A DNA stretch of 64,000 nt from Rhizopus sp. PT2906. Its lineage: Eukaryota > Mucoromycota > Mucoromycetes > Mucorales > Rhizopodaceae. Location: positions 1 to 64,000 of the forward strand of contig JAMYHX010000157.1 of assembly GCA_025529335.1 (NCBI GenBank), given 5' to 3'. Numbering within the stretch: the stretch's first letter is position 1; the number at the start of each line of letters is the position of its first letter. Made by a program: the position numbers and the translations under genes. The notes below the pieces were generated by a model. It saw only the letters and a program-made list of their open reading frames with translations, was not told the DNA's origin and searched no databases. Below are positions 34,665 to 46,006 of this stretch, piece after piece.

Positions 34665-37600
34665 ACAAATGTTAAAAGAGAGAGAAAAAGAAAAAAGTAT
34701 TAATAAAATTATGAACGAATTTCAGGAGACAAACACGGAATTAAAATCAATCTTGGCCAAGATAAAAAGAAGGTCTATTTTTATCTCGTTGTCTACCGTT
34801 TCGCATTAACGACTTTTTTTGTAAAGAAACAAACTATACTTTTTTGGCAAATTAGTACACAAACTTTTTCTTCCCCCGCTCAACTTTACCTGTAGAGTAA
34901 TACATTCAAGAATGGGAATCCTTTTTGTACACAAAAGGCTAGTTTATTTACAAAAGAAGAATAGTAAAGACTTTACGATTTGTAATTTTTATAAAATGAC
35001 TTGAAACGAGTGTACAAGATGTACTTTAGACCAGAGTTGGATGAAAAGAAAAGAAAGGGGATACAGATAACGGAAGGCGGTAAATGAAGGGCGAATAGAA
35101 AACGTCCAAGAAAAGCTTAAAAACATTTTATACTAAAAAAGGTGCTGCAGGCAAGACGGATCCATCTTTATCATTACAGATTGTCTAAAAATGCATACAG
35201 CCCCTCTTACCAAGTTGACAGGCTGGTCACGTGCATTCTTAGCCCAGTCAAGGCTTAAAATAAATAGTTGGACAGCTTATTCATAAAGAGTTACTTTTTT
35301 GCAATGATAACTATCCGCATTTATACACAAGATTTTCTCTTTTTTTTTTTTCAATTGAAAAAGCTGCAATATGTATTGACAGCTTTTGGATGTAGATTTC
35401 AAATAGACAGACTTTTCATAGGAATTGTAGGGTATAAAATGCCCCCCAATGGGAAACTTTGTCCTGAAGTCCGTATCTGATACCACTGGAAATAATTGCA
35501 AGTTTTATCAGGAGTGTAAAATAGGTATTTATTCGCATTTTACTTACTGGGTGAAATGTAGAGGATGATCTGTGGATGAAAACTCGACGTTTTATTCTGA
35601 TAAAACTTGAGTAAAACTCTCTCTTTCTAGATCTTTAATAGCTTATACACTTTACTATATCGTTCGTATTTGTAGTAAGCGCATCATTATTATACTATTG
35701 TGGCCAATAAAAAACAGTGATATATGATTTATGAATTTACTGATGATGTCAAGGTCCACCCTACCAATGAGTTCGATAAAAAAAGAAAAGATACACTTCT
35801 CGCGCGCAGCTTTGTGAGTAGGTAACGTTGTTATATTTACTCTATAGATACTTATCGTATTGTATACGTTTGTGCGTTAAAAGATTGAGTAAAAAGTAAG
35901 TTTTTACCATATAGCGCGTCATGCTCCTTATTAATTCTGCTTTCATATGAATTGACGATACTGTAATATGGGATTCTTCTTTCTTCTTGTTCTTAATAAA
36001 GACATGTTTATGTACTTCTTCTTTTATTATTTCAACTATATCGCAAAAGCGTCACTCGAAGCTCTATTAATTTACTCAATAATACCAAAGCTCGCCCCAT
36101 CGATGACCTCCCATTTAAAAGAAATGTTATATACTTAATCTGGGACAAATCGGATATGTGAATGTGGGTAATTTCAGCCAGAATATTAGTCCTTCAGAAA
36201 CAATAGACCCAGAAAAGACTTGAACTAAAGTCTACAATAAATTTTGAGTATAAGTCTATACCCCTTTTGCTCTAAAGTTTCTCGGGTTCAAAGCATAAAG
36301 TGAAAATCGAAATAACTTATACCTGTTTGCATCCATGAGCTTAGCCCTTGTGATTTGATTCAGGATGGACAAACAAGTTATTTGTCCCTGATGTCATATG
36401 ACAGCCTCCTCAAGACATGTTTATTGTTGTTTATATCTCCTGACTCAACTCTATTTGACTTTACCATTGGTCATTTATCTTTCAGAATATGCATTTTTGT
36501 CACTCCTACCATAGATGTCCATGCTACGAAGCTGATTATATAATTTTGCTCTTTGCTATCAAATTTTCTCGGTAATACTATCCAATGACTGCAGGTACCG
36601 CTTTTATTTAACTGTAAGAAAGCAATAACAAAAGAATTAGGTGTGTGCTTTTGATATATTACGACTCATTCAGTCTGCAAGACGGAATCCTAAACTTAAA
36701 GTATCCATCCAACCTGCTGACAATGTATGCATGTTTAATCTTATTTCTATTAGTAACAGTATTACCGTTTTGCCTGAAATGTATACAAACATATCTTGTA
36801 CTATAGTCTTTACATATATTTATCTTTGGCCAGAAGTAAGTAAAAGATATTAGCGTAATGAATTACTCTTTTCGCATTAAACCAAGAACCTCCTTTTTTA
36901 AAAATGATAAAGCTTGATCCAGGTAATGCTTCTGCGGTAACATGTATTAAAATGACTCTAGATGCTTTTATTCAGATATCATTGCTTTCTTGCAGTTTAA
37001 ACGTGAATACATAACCTTTATAATTCAATTCTAAAACAAATGACACATTTATGTATATTCTAATGATTTGCATGGCTCATATTTAGAAATGCTTATTATT
37101 TGAATGTTTTTAAAGCATGTATATATATGTATATATTGAGAGTGACATGTACTGAATAAGCTGAGTCAAAGTATTCTAGACTTTCTATGTCGTTTCTTCC
37201 TCTTCTTTTTGTATTAGTAACACCTGTAAGCGTTACACTTATTTCTATAAATTTTAATACGGACCTTGTCTTTTCCTTTTCTATTTCGCTTTTGCTGTTC
37301 TTGTCCGCATTATGTGAAAATGAAACATAAAAGCAAAGGATAAAAATATACTTTTGATTAATGACGTCGTATGGCTTTATCGTTAACCATACTTCATGCA
37401 TAATATATGCATAGGGTCATTAGGTATAATCCTTGTTCAGGAGATCCTTCTTTACATAGAAACTATGAATGCAATTTGTTTATAAAAATAAAACAACATC
37501 CTATTCACTTGACATGATCTTGTGTATTTGCTGATCCATTTAATTGATCTACAAGTCAGTAGTTTTTTTTTTTTATCTGCTCATAAATGTAGCTTTCTTG

Positions 37601-38689
37601 TTCATGACTCTGCAACACAAGCTTATACATCTTTTATATGTACAGCAGCATCTTTTTCCCTCGTGTTCACGTATGCAGGCAATATTTGTACATAGCATGA
37701 GCTTGATTTTCTTTCAAAAAGAAAAATAATAGAAAGGAGAGAGGAGGACAATAGAGTAGGATCATTCTGTCTCTCTTTTATGCCTAATTGATCTATTCTC
37801 TATCTCATTAAATAAATTGATTGTTTTACACGCTTTTTTTTAAAGCTTAAAAGAGTAAAAATGTATTCTTTTGGTGGCCCATATTGTAATGGTTACATCA
37901 ACTTTTTAGGACAATAATGATGGGAGAATATGCCTCCCCCTCTTTTATAAGTACTTGACCACTCACCTTTGTTTTATATCAAAGGTTACAAGGAAAAAGA
38001 AAGCAACATTCTATTTACTGTCATAATTGAACTGATGAATTCCATTTTCACTCTTAGTCATCATTTGACAAAAGGTCACGTTATTCCTGCAATGTGCATC
38101 TGTGATATATTAGTGGACATAATCTAGCTTTGCTGTTTTGATCCAGGGCCCACGTAACCTAAAATCTCCGTATTGCTAAAAAGCGTAAAAACATATATAA
38201 ATTTTTTATATTAATGACTTGAAAGAGAAAGAAATCGGATGATTTATAAAATACATTTTTAGAACATCTTTATCATGTAACAAAGGGGATCTTTTTCGTT
38301 AAAACGCGGGTAATAAAATATATAGTACGAAAAGTAAAAAGATCGACAAAAAAATACTGCCATCAATGTTTATGAAAAAAGAACTTGATCACTGTACATC
38401 TTAACGTTGGTCCAATGACGTATGTATAAGGAAAAAGGGAAATAGAGTTAATAATAATAATTTACAGAGCCAACTTGATCTTATTGTCATCAAAAGTTTA
38501 AGAAATAGAGAGAGAGAGAAAATAGGGGGGAGTGAATACAGCCAACAATGAGTCGAGTGCGCAATAATAGATAAACAAATAAAAATGTCAATCATGTATC
38601 ATCTGCGCGACGTAATACGAACTTAATAAAGCCCATTAAGCACAAGGACAAAAAAAATCTTTTTTATTCTTTTTTATTCTTCTAAAGTA
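34665..38689. other. 4-kb AT-rich region without a supportable gene
   Basis: This is the longest gap in the window. It is clearly more AT-rich than the gene-bearing parts. I looked on both strands for exons with splice sites, tRNA, rRNA and transposase motifs and found none I can name. Positions 36640-36850 keep an open plus frame with a protein-like start (FDILRLIQSARRNPKLKVSI) that begins right after a good acceptor (AATTAG), so it may be a relic exon. Fragments near 35270-35480 and 37096-37401 are open but unconvincing. The right end is the promoter of the methyltransferase, with a T-rich leader at 38650-38680. Confidence 0.45.
36641..36853 (+). pseudogene. Possible relic exon, unknown family
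   Basis: A 70-codon open frame starts with GTG directly after an acceptor-like AATTAG. Its first 28 codons read like a helical, soluble protein (FDILRLIQSARRNPKLKV). The later part is hydrophobic and less convincing. No start codon, partner exon or recognisable domain is found nearby. It may be a piece of an F-box/LRR-like gene, but that is a guess from composition only. Confidence 0.2.
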
Positions 38690-40046
38690 ATGGGAATAAA
38701 GCAATCTCGATATCATCGTTATAACCGCAGCTCTAATCATCAACGTCAGCCAAGAGATAATTCACCTCGGAGAGAGAGTGTGAATACAAACACTACATCA
38801 GGTGTTTCCCAATCGAATAATTCAGTTACCATTGATGGGAGACAATACTATCAAGACGAGACAAGTACTTATATTTTACCAAGAGATGAGATAGAACAAG
38901 ATAGACTTAATTCAGTAACTATAAGAAACTATACTCAATCATATAACTCACTTTCTATCAGCAACACTTTACTGTGAAAGCACTATTCAATGGGTACACA
39001 CGTATAATTATTCATACATATTGGACTGTATAGCTAATATTTATATTCTTTTCAGTAAGAACATTTTAGATTCCATTCAAAGGATACTACCCAAAGAAGC
39101 GTCCGTTCTTGATCTTGGCTGTGGTACGGGTTGTTGGGTGATGGTAAACTTTATAGAATAGTTGATTATAACTATATCATTCATCACATACACACATTTT
39201 ACTAGGAACTAGCTGTAGAGTATCCAGAGTATCGATTTACAGGTGTTGATGTAACAGACATGTTTCCGACAACGATCAGGCCAGAGAATGTTAATTTTGA
39301 ACTATACAATGTTCTTAGTGGACTACCTTATCCTGATAACACGTTTGATTTTGTAAATATGCGTTTCATGTTATCCGCCTTTGCTGTATCCGACTGGCCA
39401 GTTGTCTTAAAAGAGACATATCGTGTATTAAAACCGGGCGGAGTTATTGAGCTCATGGAAACACAGTTCCCTGTAAGTTCTTAAATTGATAAAGTGTCTA
39501 GATGTGCTGACTTTAGTTTATATATAGGAGAATGACAGGGTGCCCATTGTACGAACTGTAAATGAAGCATGTAAGTTTCTAAATGAAGAAGAATTATCAA
39601 ATTCATACTCATATCTTCTCAGTTTACGAAATGCTGAGAGAAAATGGAAAGGACCCGTGCACAGCAGCTAAATTTGGTACAATGCTAAAAGAACAACATT
39701 TTGAGGTTATCGAAAGACAAGAGCGGTCTTTGACATATAGTATGTACACATTCTATGCGCAATTTCAAACATGTTGACTCAATGGATCTATATAGAAAAA
39801 CCACTAGAGCCTATCAGTAGAGAAATGCTTGGAAATTGGAAAATGGCTATGCTTGCCTTAAAACCTGTATTGGTTCATAAAATCGTAGAAAATCCAGATG
39901 AATACAACTCAGTTATTGATGACTATATAGAAGGTCTTATAGAAGAACATTGGACACCTAAATTGATCGCTTGGGCTGCTCAAAAACCGTTTAAAGATAC
40001 CAGTAATGATAATAGTAACGACAATACTCTACAAGAAAGACAGTAA
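38690..40046 (+). CDS. SAM-dependent methyltransferase, class I
   Basis: Seven exons (38690-38914, 38962-38993, 39056-39143, 39206-39472, 39528-39570, 39623-39739, 39796-40046) join to 340 residues. The Rossmann core has motif I VLDLGCGTGCWVM, the acidic loop FTGVDVTD, the motif IV region LPYPDNTFDFVNMRF and LKPGGVIELME. The N-terminus begins MGIKQS, which fits the myristoylation consensus MGxxxS/T, followed by a basic stretch, so the protein may attach to membranes. The segment DEIEQDRLNSQHF before the core is shared by a group of fungal methyltransferases of unknown substrate. Exons 2 and 5 are 32 and 43 nt. The substrate (small molecule, lipid or protein) is not predictable. Confidence 0.88.
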
Positions 40047-40159
40047 TATCCAACATTTATACCTTTTCTAAATATACAACGCACAGACTATAAACGCGCG
40101 TACATACACGCACACTTTTTTGTAAGCTGACCTAAATAAACACAATAGAAATTTTCATG

Positions 40160-40298
40160 CTATGATTGCCAACCAGGTCTTTCCTTTTTACCATATGAGT
40201 TGAAATGATTGGCTGAATAACCAGGTACACAAGGCCTGTAACAAGAGCAATCTTTCTCAGAAGCAGATCTTGATCTGTTCGGAATCCAACGTGAAACC

Positions 40299-40339
<41 letters not shown>

Positions 40340-40411
40340 GGATATACCAACTAGAATGGTATATGCGCTCGGCTGGACTAACAGTATTTTTGATGTCATA
40401 TTACCGTACAT
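40160..40411 (-). CDS. Possible small membrane peptide built over an AAT/TTA microsatellite
   Basis: An 83-codon frame encodes a short N-terminus, a hydrophobic helix with about 13 consecutive leucines (translated TTA repeat, 40299-40338) and a basic, Cys/Pro-containing tail (RWIPNRSRSA; CSCYRPCVPGYS). A TATA-like TTTATAAG lies about 65 bp upstream on the minus strand. A trinucleotide repeat is open in most frames, so an accidental frame is quite possible; a second minus frame gives poly-Tyr. If real it would be a single-pass membrane protein. Confidence 0.35.
40299..40338. repeat. (AAT)n microsatellite
   Basis: About 13 perfect AAT/TAA units. On the minus strand it forms the leucine run of the doubtful membrane peptide at 40160-40411. 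Confidence 0.9.
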
Positions 40412-40495
40412 TATATAAGTATATCAAGCATAAAAGCACTGTCAGTTCCCTTGTTTCTTTGTTTCACTCTCTTCTTATAAACCGAGTATTACAAA

Positions 40496-41310
40496 ATGAG
40501 CTTTCAAATATTTTATAAAAACGGACATATGAAAATGCAAGTTGATGAATACGGTAGACATGAGACTATGGGCTACATCATTGATGAGGAGCGATATGCT
40601 CTAGAAACTATTCATGTTCGCACCGCTCAAAGATGGACTCAAATGTACAAAATGAATCCAAATAGCGATTTTATAAAGCATAAGAAAACCAGCTGCTCGT
40701 ATATACGCCATGAAGAGCACAAGTAAGTGATTTTAGAGTACATAGATAAGAATCCTTCAAGGCTTCTAAAAGCACTGTCTACAATTTTGTAAAAAAATGT
40801 AACTTGTCACCTAAAAAAGGCATAATTTTAGTCTGTAGATAGGAATAGTGAAGAATAAACTCAGGAGCGTTTCGATTGGGTTCGTAAGTGGGAATGTACG
40901 GACATGGGCTTTAGAACTAATCGCGTCTTTCTCGATGAGTCTGCATTACATATTAACTTGAAGCGTAGTATGGGTTGGGTCAAAGATTGCTTGCTGTGGT
41001 TACATTACCCAAAGCCCGAGCACAAATAACAACAATTTTAGGCGCAATCTCTGCGTCAGGTTCAATAAAGTATAGTTTGAGATTGCCACAGCCGCCAGCC
41101 AAGCAGAGAAAGCGAGGATGTTATGTTGAACTAGCCAGCACAGAGCCAGTAGCTGGTCATTGCTTTAGCTTTCTAAAAGCCTCTCATAGAAGTTGGATCG
41201 GTATCCACATATGAAAGGGTATTATCTTGTTATGGATAGCGTTGCAAGATCTCAAACCCCAGGAACCTGGTATGGTGCAAACTGAACAAGCCCTTTCTCA
41301 ACAGTTTAGG
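40496..41310 (+). pseudogene. Decayed Tc1/mariner-type DDE transposase
   Basis: Three pieces in different frames are recognisable in order. The first (40496-40726) has a helix-turn-helix-like part with VRTAQRWTQMY. After a deletion, the second (about 40863-41210) holds WVRKWECTDM, FLDESALHINLKRSMGW and TTILGAISASGSIKYSLR, where FLDES carries the first catalytic Asp. After another frameshift, the third (about 41210-41300) reads HMKGYYLVMDS with the second Asp. The end with the third acidic residue is gone. At least two frameshifts and a deletion mean it cannot make transposase. Terminal inverted repeats were not identified, so the outer limits are approximate. Confidence 0.8.
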
Positions 41311-41517
41311 ATCTGTATCTACGATCTCGATCTCTTCAACGTCATCTCTTTTTTGTGGTAAGCCAGGGTGTGTGATTACATACATCATAAACATGACAAA
41401 GTTGTTTGATTTATTACAATATGGATTGTCCGAGATTTTATCCGCATTTAAATAAATTGCGAATGCATTATTTACAACATGAATAACAATAAAAATATAT
41501 ATATACAAATATGTGAA

Positions 41518-41934
41518 TCATATCATATAACCTTCAATTTCGTCTGTTCCTAGTATATCTCTCGTACCCGATCTATAACGTATCATCCATTTACCATTAG
41601 GCAATCTGTAATAGAAATTAGAGTAGGGGAATGCATCAGTTCTTGCGTAAGTAGGACTGAATGGCGGAAGGTGAAATGATACAGCTGATGTCTGTTGTTC
41701 ATCTTGCTCTCTGTTGCCAGAATGACGACGGTAACGACGGCAACATAGACGCTTTGCCTTTCTGTCTGATAAATAGTCATTCACCCAATATCCACTATCG
41801 GTTTCGGAATGCGTAGTCGCAGAAGAAGAAAGTGATGGCTCAGTAGAGTAAAAGTGAAATAGTTGTCTCACACGATTCCAGATAGAAGATGTACTTGATT
41901 CTCTCGATGATAAAGAATGCAGTCGTTTTTGCAT
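41518..41934 (-). CDS. Small hypothetical protein
   Basis: A single-exon frame of 138 residues. It is basic and Ser/Arg-rich, without signal peptide or helix bundle; a basic patch (CCRRYRRHSG) lies in the middle and the C-terminal third (YYRLPNGKWMIRYRSGTRD) looks structured and beta-rich. I do not recognise a family. The ATG is about 85 bp from a weak divergent frame. A short C-terminal module of this kind suggests a conserved lineage-specific protein, but that is not testable here. Confidence 0.5.
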   Translation of the reverse strand: MQKRLHSLSSRESSTSSIWNRVRQLFHFYSTEPSLSSSATTHSETDSGYWVNDYLSDRKAKRLCCRRYRRHSGNREQDEQQTSAVSFHLPPFSPTYARTDAFPYSNFYYRLPNGKWMIRYRSGTRDILGTDEIEGYMI

Positions 41935-42017
41935 GGGGAAAGACGATGTGATCAGCTAAGAAGAAAGAGAGAAAACAATAAACTGACGTCTTTTATCGGC
42001 CAGCTTACGTTTTCATC

Positions 42018-42260
42018 ATGACAGATGGTTTATGCAGCCCTGGCCAGTTGCATAATATTCTCCCTGAACCGAATCAAGCTTGGAAGGATCCGAAACAATG
42101 TTGGGATGAATGGTTCATCCAAGTCAGAAATAGAAACTCACATGTCTACAAGACCGCAACACACAACGAATTATGTTCTTTTCACTTTATTTTATACAAA
42201 GCGAAAGAAATAAAAAGGAATATACAGTTTAGTAGAAAGTGGTGGGTCTCTTGGCGATGA
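42018..42260 (+). CDS. Doubtful small ORF overlapping the eL20 3' end
   Basis: An 80-codon frame starting ATGACAGATGG. The first 50 codons give a Trp/Pro-containing soluble peptide (LPEPNQAWKDPKQCWDEWF); the last 11 or so overlap the 3' coding end of eL20 on the other strand and are a shadow. It could be a small gene divergent from 41518-41934 or chance. Confidence 0.25.
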   Translation: MTDGLCSPGQLHNILPEPNQAWKDPKQCWDEWFIQVRNRNSHVYKTATHNELCSFHFILYKAKEIKRNIQFSRKWWVSWR

Positions 42261-43162
42261 AGAGAGCACGGTGCTTCTTGTCGGCCTTGACAATACGGTG
42301 AGGCAAGGGGAAAGAAAGCTTGGGAGCCAAGAGTTGCTTGATGTATTGACGACGGACATCAGCATCCTTGACTTCAGCAACACGAATGATTTGAACGGAT
42401 CTGAAACGAGCACGGTGGCGAGCAGCCATATCTTGATCTATAATTTAAACTGTTGGCATCATTTCAACATCTAACGTCATCTATAACTTACAGCAAGTAT
42501 CAACGGCTTCAACGCGGCTCATGGCACGGTATTCCTTGTACATGTTGTGGGTGCCAGAACGAGAATCGTAACGAATCCAGATACCAAAGTTCTTGATTTG
42601 TTCAGGGCGCTTTTCATGAATCTAATCATTGACATAAGCATCATTCTGTTATGATCTACCCTTTTCCCCGAAAAAAAACTTACTTGGTTCAAGGCAACAA
42701 TTTCACCAGCGGCCTTCTTGACCTTACGAAGCTTCTTCAAGAAGTACCAGAAACGAGACTTGGCAACAACTTCGTTAGGAGCAAAGATTCTCATACGGTA
42801 GAGCTTGGGAGCAGGTTCTTGCTCAGAAGGGAGTTTACGTCCAACAACCTTTGATATGCATTAGCTTTTTGTTTCTTTTTTTTTCTTCTTCTTTCTTACC
42901 TGATATTCTTTCAACTAAATCCGCAAAAAAGGAAAACAATTGAAAATTAGTAATGGTCGATTAAGAGATGAATAAATGGAGAATGCACACGCGCACACAT
43001 TGCTGAGAGGATAAGGTTAATCCATTAGGCTGTATGCATGTCATTCCAATACCCCCCAGTTCACACATCATTTTCATCCATCCATCCATCCTTCGGTTAT
43101 GTGCGCATATCTATTTCCATTTATCCATCCATCTAAACATGATCGCTTACTCTGCAAACCAT
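42229..43162 (-). CDS. RPL20: Ribosomal protein eL20 (RPL20/L18A)
   Basis: Five exons (43151-43162, 42900-42914, 42684-42848, 42492-42621, 42229-42437) join to 176 residues, the usual length. The first two exons are only 12 and 15 nt and encode MVCR and LKEYQ; they are followed by VVGRKLPSEQEPAPKLYRMR, IFAPNEVVAKSRFWYFL, RSGTHNMYKEYR and the end IAKRPTTFY. The protein belongs to the 60S subunit near the peptide exit and subunit interface. The start was chosen because ATGGTTTGCAGA is followed by a good donor (GTAAGC) and restores the conserved N-terminus. Intron 1 is 236 nt, long for this genome, with GGAT repeats; introns of this kind in ribosomal genes can hold regulatory signals. Confidence 0.92.
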
Positions 43163-43699
43163 ATTGTCCTTCCGTTCAGATGATAAAGAGAGAGAGATCC
43201 AATAGTACCTTGGGCAGAATGCTTCAATTACCCACTCCCGGCTTTCTGTTGGCTCCTACTGCTCTGGTGCTGCACCCCCACTTTCTCAATCTGACCCCTA
43301 GGCACACACCATTCTTCCATGGCGAAACAGTCACATTACTTCAGTTTCTGTAATGACAGTAAATCGACATAGAACAACTTGCACTAAGCAGTGCGCTTCT
43401 TTCGGGTAATGAGGTGCATAGTATGGTATCTTGAACTATTCATCATTTCTTCCTTTTGCTTACTGGAATAAGTATAAGCCTTACCGGATATTTTTAATAA
43501 AAGCTCGAGATTATACACGCGGCAGGCAATGCTATACTTGATCAAGAAGCTCTGAGTTTACTATCCATGCCCGCTCTACGATATAAACTACCCATTTCTT
43601 GTTGAGCTCGGTCCTATATTGAGTGGAGGTGCTCATAAATAACAGAAGGTGTATTCAGTGCGGCATTTTAATTTGTTTTTCTCTCTTTTTTTTTTCTTC
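43163..43699. promoter_or_regulatory. Divergent promoter region, eL20 / GATA factor
   Basis: The 537-bp gap contains no gene. Near the eL20 start is a GA repeat (43187-43197), CT-rich on the coding strand as is common for ribosomal protein genes. On the other side a T/C-rich tract at 43676-43698 precedes the GATA-factor ATG. A palindromic-looking GC-rich patch at 43505-43530 has no clear meaning. Confidence 0.4.
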
Positions 43700-45955
43700 A
43701 TGTCAAGCTCTGCGCTTATTGCTGCCAAAAAGAGAGTCGAAGTCTCGCTAAAGAAATTTGAAATACCAACAGAAAAGAAACCAGAAAAGACAAAAGAATG
43801 TAACAAGTAACTATGACAGGGTTACAATATCACAAACATGTTAATCGCCTCCTCCCTTATCGTCTTTAGTGGTGCTCTTTATCTATCTTTGTTACAGTCA
43901 CGTCTCAATTGGGCAACATCAATCTTTGTAAAATATAAACCAGATGGAGAACAACAACCAAGAAGAGCTCCAGCTACTCGAAGAAAGTGGCCAAATATGA
44001 AATACTTGGGATCGTGTACACTGCATTTAGGTCCACACTTATTTCAAGATACAAGCTTTTATGAAGCAATTAGGTCAGAACCATGGTCGAGAATTATTGA
44101 AGCCCATCAAGGCGTTTCAGTAAAGAAAGACGATCCTGAAGAATCAACTAATGAGCAACCTAATGTAATAGATGCAGCAAGCAACGATCAACAAAATAAT
44201 AACAGCAGCAGTAATAGTAGTAGTAGTAGTAGTAGTAATAGTAGTAACAATGACAAAATTGAAGGGAATATAAATGACAACCATCAGCAAGAACCACTAC
44301 AACTTCAATGGATTGATGTCGTGTTTGAACTGAAAGAAGTGCCAAGTGAACGTTATGTGTTTCCAAAGGAAGCACTGATCTCCGTATGCAATAACCCAGT
44401 CGAAGTAAGTTTTCATTGATACGTGCTATTAAAACATGTATTAAACATCTTCAAGTTGAGAGCATCGTTTGCATTGCCTTTAGATCCAGATATGGCAGAC
44501 GAGTTTTTTGATACACCAAAGGACAAAATACTAAAACATGGACACAAGTATGATGTAGAGTATGTTAGCCATATCTTGGCGACGACAACAGAAAAACAAA
44601 AGATAGAATTACCATTTGAACAGTATGAACCAGCCAACATTCTATTATCAAACGTGAACCCAGAGATCATAGAGGCAGTGAAACGTGTGGTCCAGGATCC
44701 AAAAGATGTAAAGAAGAGACTAAGTCTAAAAGTCAACCTGTTTCCACAAAAGAGATACATTCAATTCGACAATAATAAAGCGCAAGAGATTAAAAACCTC
44801 TTGATGAGGATACAGACAGTGCCTGATATCATCACTGGGCCCATCATGGCAGAAAAAAAGAGAAATGAAATCTTGAATGCTATAAAGCTCGGCAAACGAG
44901 AGCGAGATGAAAAGTTTGAGGCTGAATGTAAGTAATAATGAATGCATACTACAGTGCTTATACTATCTATAGTGCCCAAGACAAAAATGCCTGGTGTAAG
45001 AGACGAAAGTATGTTACGGTGTACATACTGTGGTACTAAATATACATCCATGTGGAGGCCTGGCCCTGGAGGTCATGGCACGCTTTGTAACAGTTGTGGC
45101 ATTCAGTGGAAACGAGGCGAAATCTTGGAGGGTGCGCCTGTGATCAGCCTGAAGGAAGAAAGAAAGCTGCTGTGGGAAAAAAAGCAACGAGAGAAAGCAG
45201 CTGAAGCACTAGAGATGGAAAAGTTGGAAAAAGATAACAAAAAGCTACAAAGAAAGCTCGAACGAACAGTAGCAGATGCATCATGTTCAGATGGAACAAG
45301 AGGTGCTTATTTTGCAGCACAGTTAGTTCAACAGCGACAAAACAAAGTCAAAAAGGACGCTTCTCCCATTAATGATCAAGCTTCATTATGTGTGTCCAAT
45401 AGTTCCGGCCATATATCACTTCCTCCAACGTCTACAAACACCGCCAACACGACTTCACCATCAATGATACCGATAGCACCAGGACAACAACAACAACAAC
45501 AACAACAGCAGCAAGCAAGTATTCCCGGTCCTACAACTCAGCCATTTTCTCTTTATAGTGCAGGTGGTATTCCTTTACCAACGTTGTCTATTGACTTTGG
45601 AGGAGCCCTAACGTTTTCTCATCCTAATTGTGGCATCACACTCCTGGATATCTTCTTCTCAATCAGACTATGTAAAGATGGATATGAGCAGACGACGATA
45701 CAGATCGATAAAAGAGAATTGGTCAATTCATCGTTTGAAATTACAAAAGAAGGAGATGCTCAGAATACGCGAGAAATTCTAAAGATGAAGATAGCATCAG
45801 CTGAACCCAAGGCTATTAATGCCTTTGGAACTATGCTCATGATTGACAGTCAACAACCAATAACTGTACGTTTCCTAGAAAAGCTAGACCCAAGTGGTGG
45901 TGCTGTCGTTCAGAGAATCTTACAGCGATGGCTCGTTACATTTCCTCAACAATAG
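43700..45955 (+). CDS. GATA-type zinc finger protein
   Basis: Four exons (43700-43806, 43870-44404, 44456-44927, 44973-45955) join to 698 residues. A conserved but unnamed N-terminal domain (about 35-370; LYLSLLQSRLNWA, YLGSCTLHLGPHLF) is interrupted by an Asn/Ser run from AGT repeats (44212-44252). A GATA finger follows (about 388-420), CTYC-x18-CNSC, with the WRPGPGGHGTLCNSCG loop. A coiled-coil stretch (EERKLLWEKKQREKAAEAL), a Gln run and a C-terminal region of about 150 residues complete it. The finger has Gly-Pro where classical GATA factors have Arg-Asp/Pro, so DNA specificity may differ. I cannot name the orthologue. Convergent with La, 51 bp between stops. Confidence 0.85.
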
Positions 45956-46006
45956 AAAACGATAATATTTATAGTTTTATTAAATGATTATGATACAAAT
46001 GATCTT

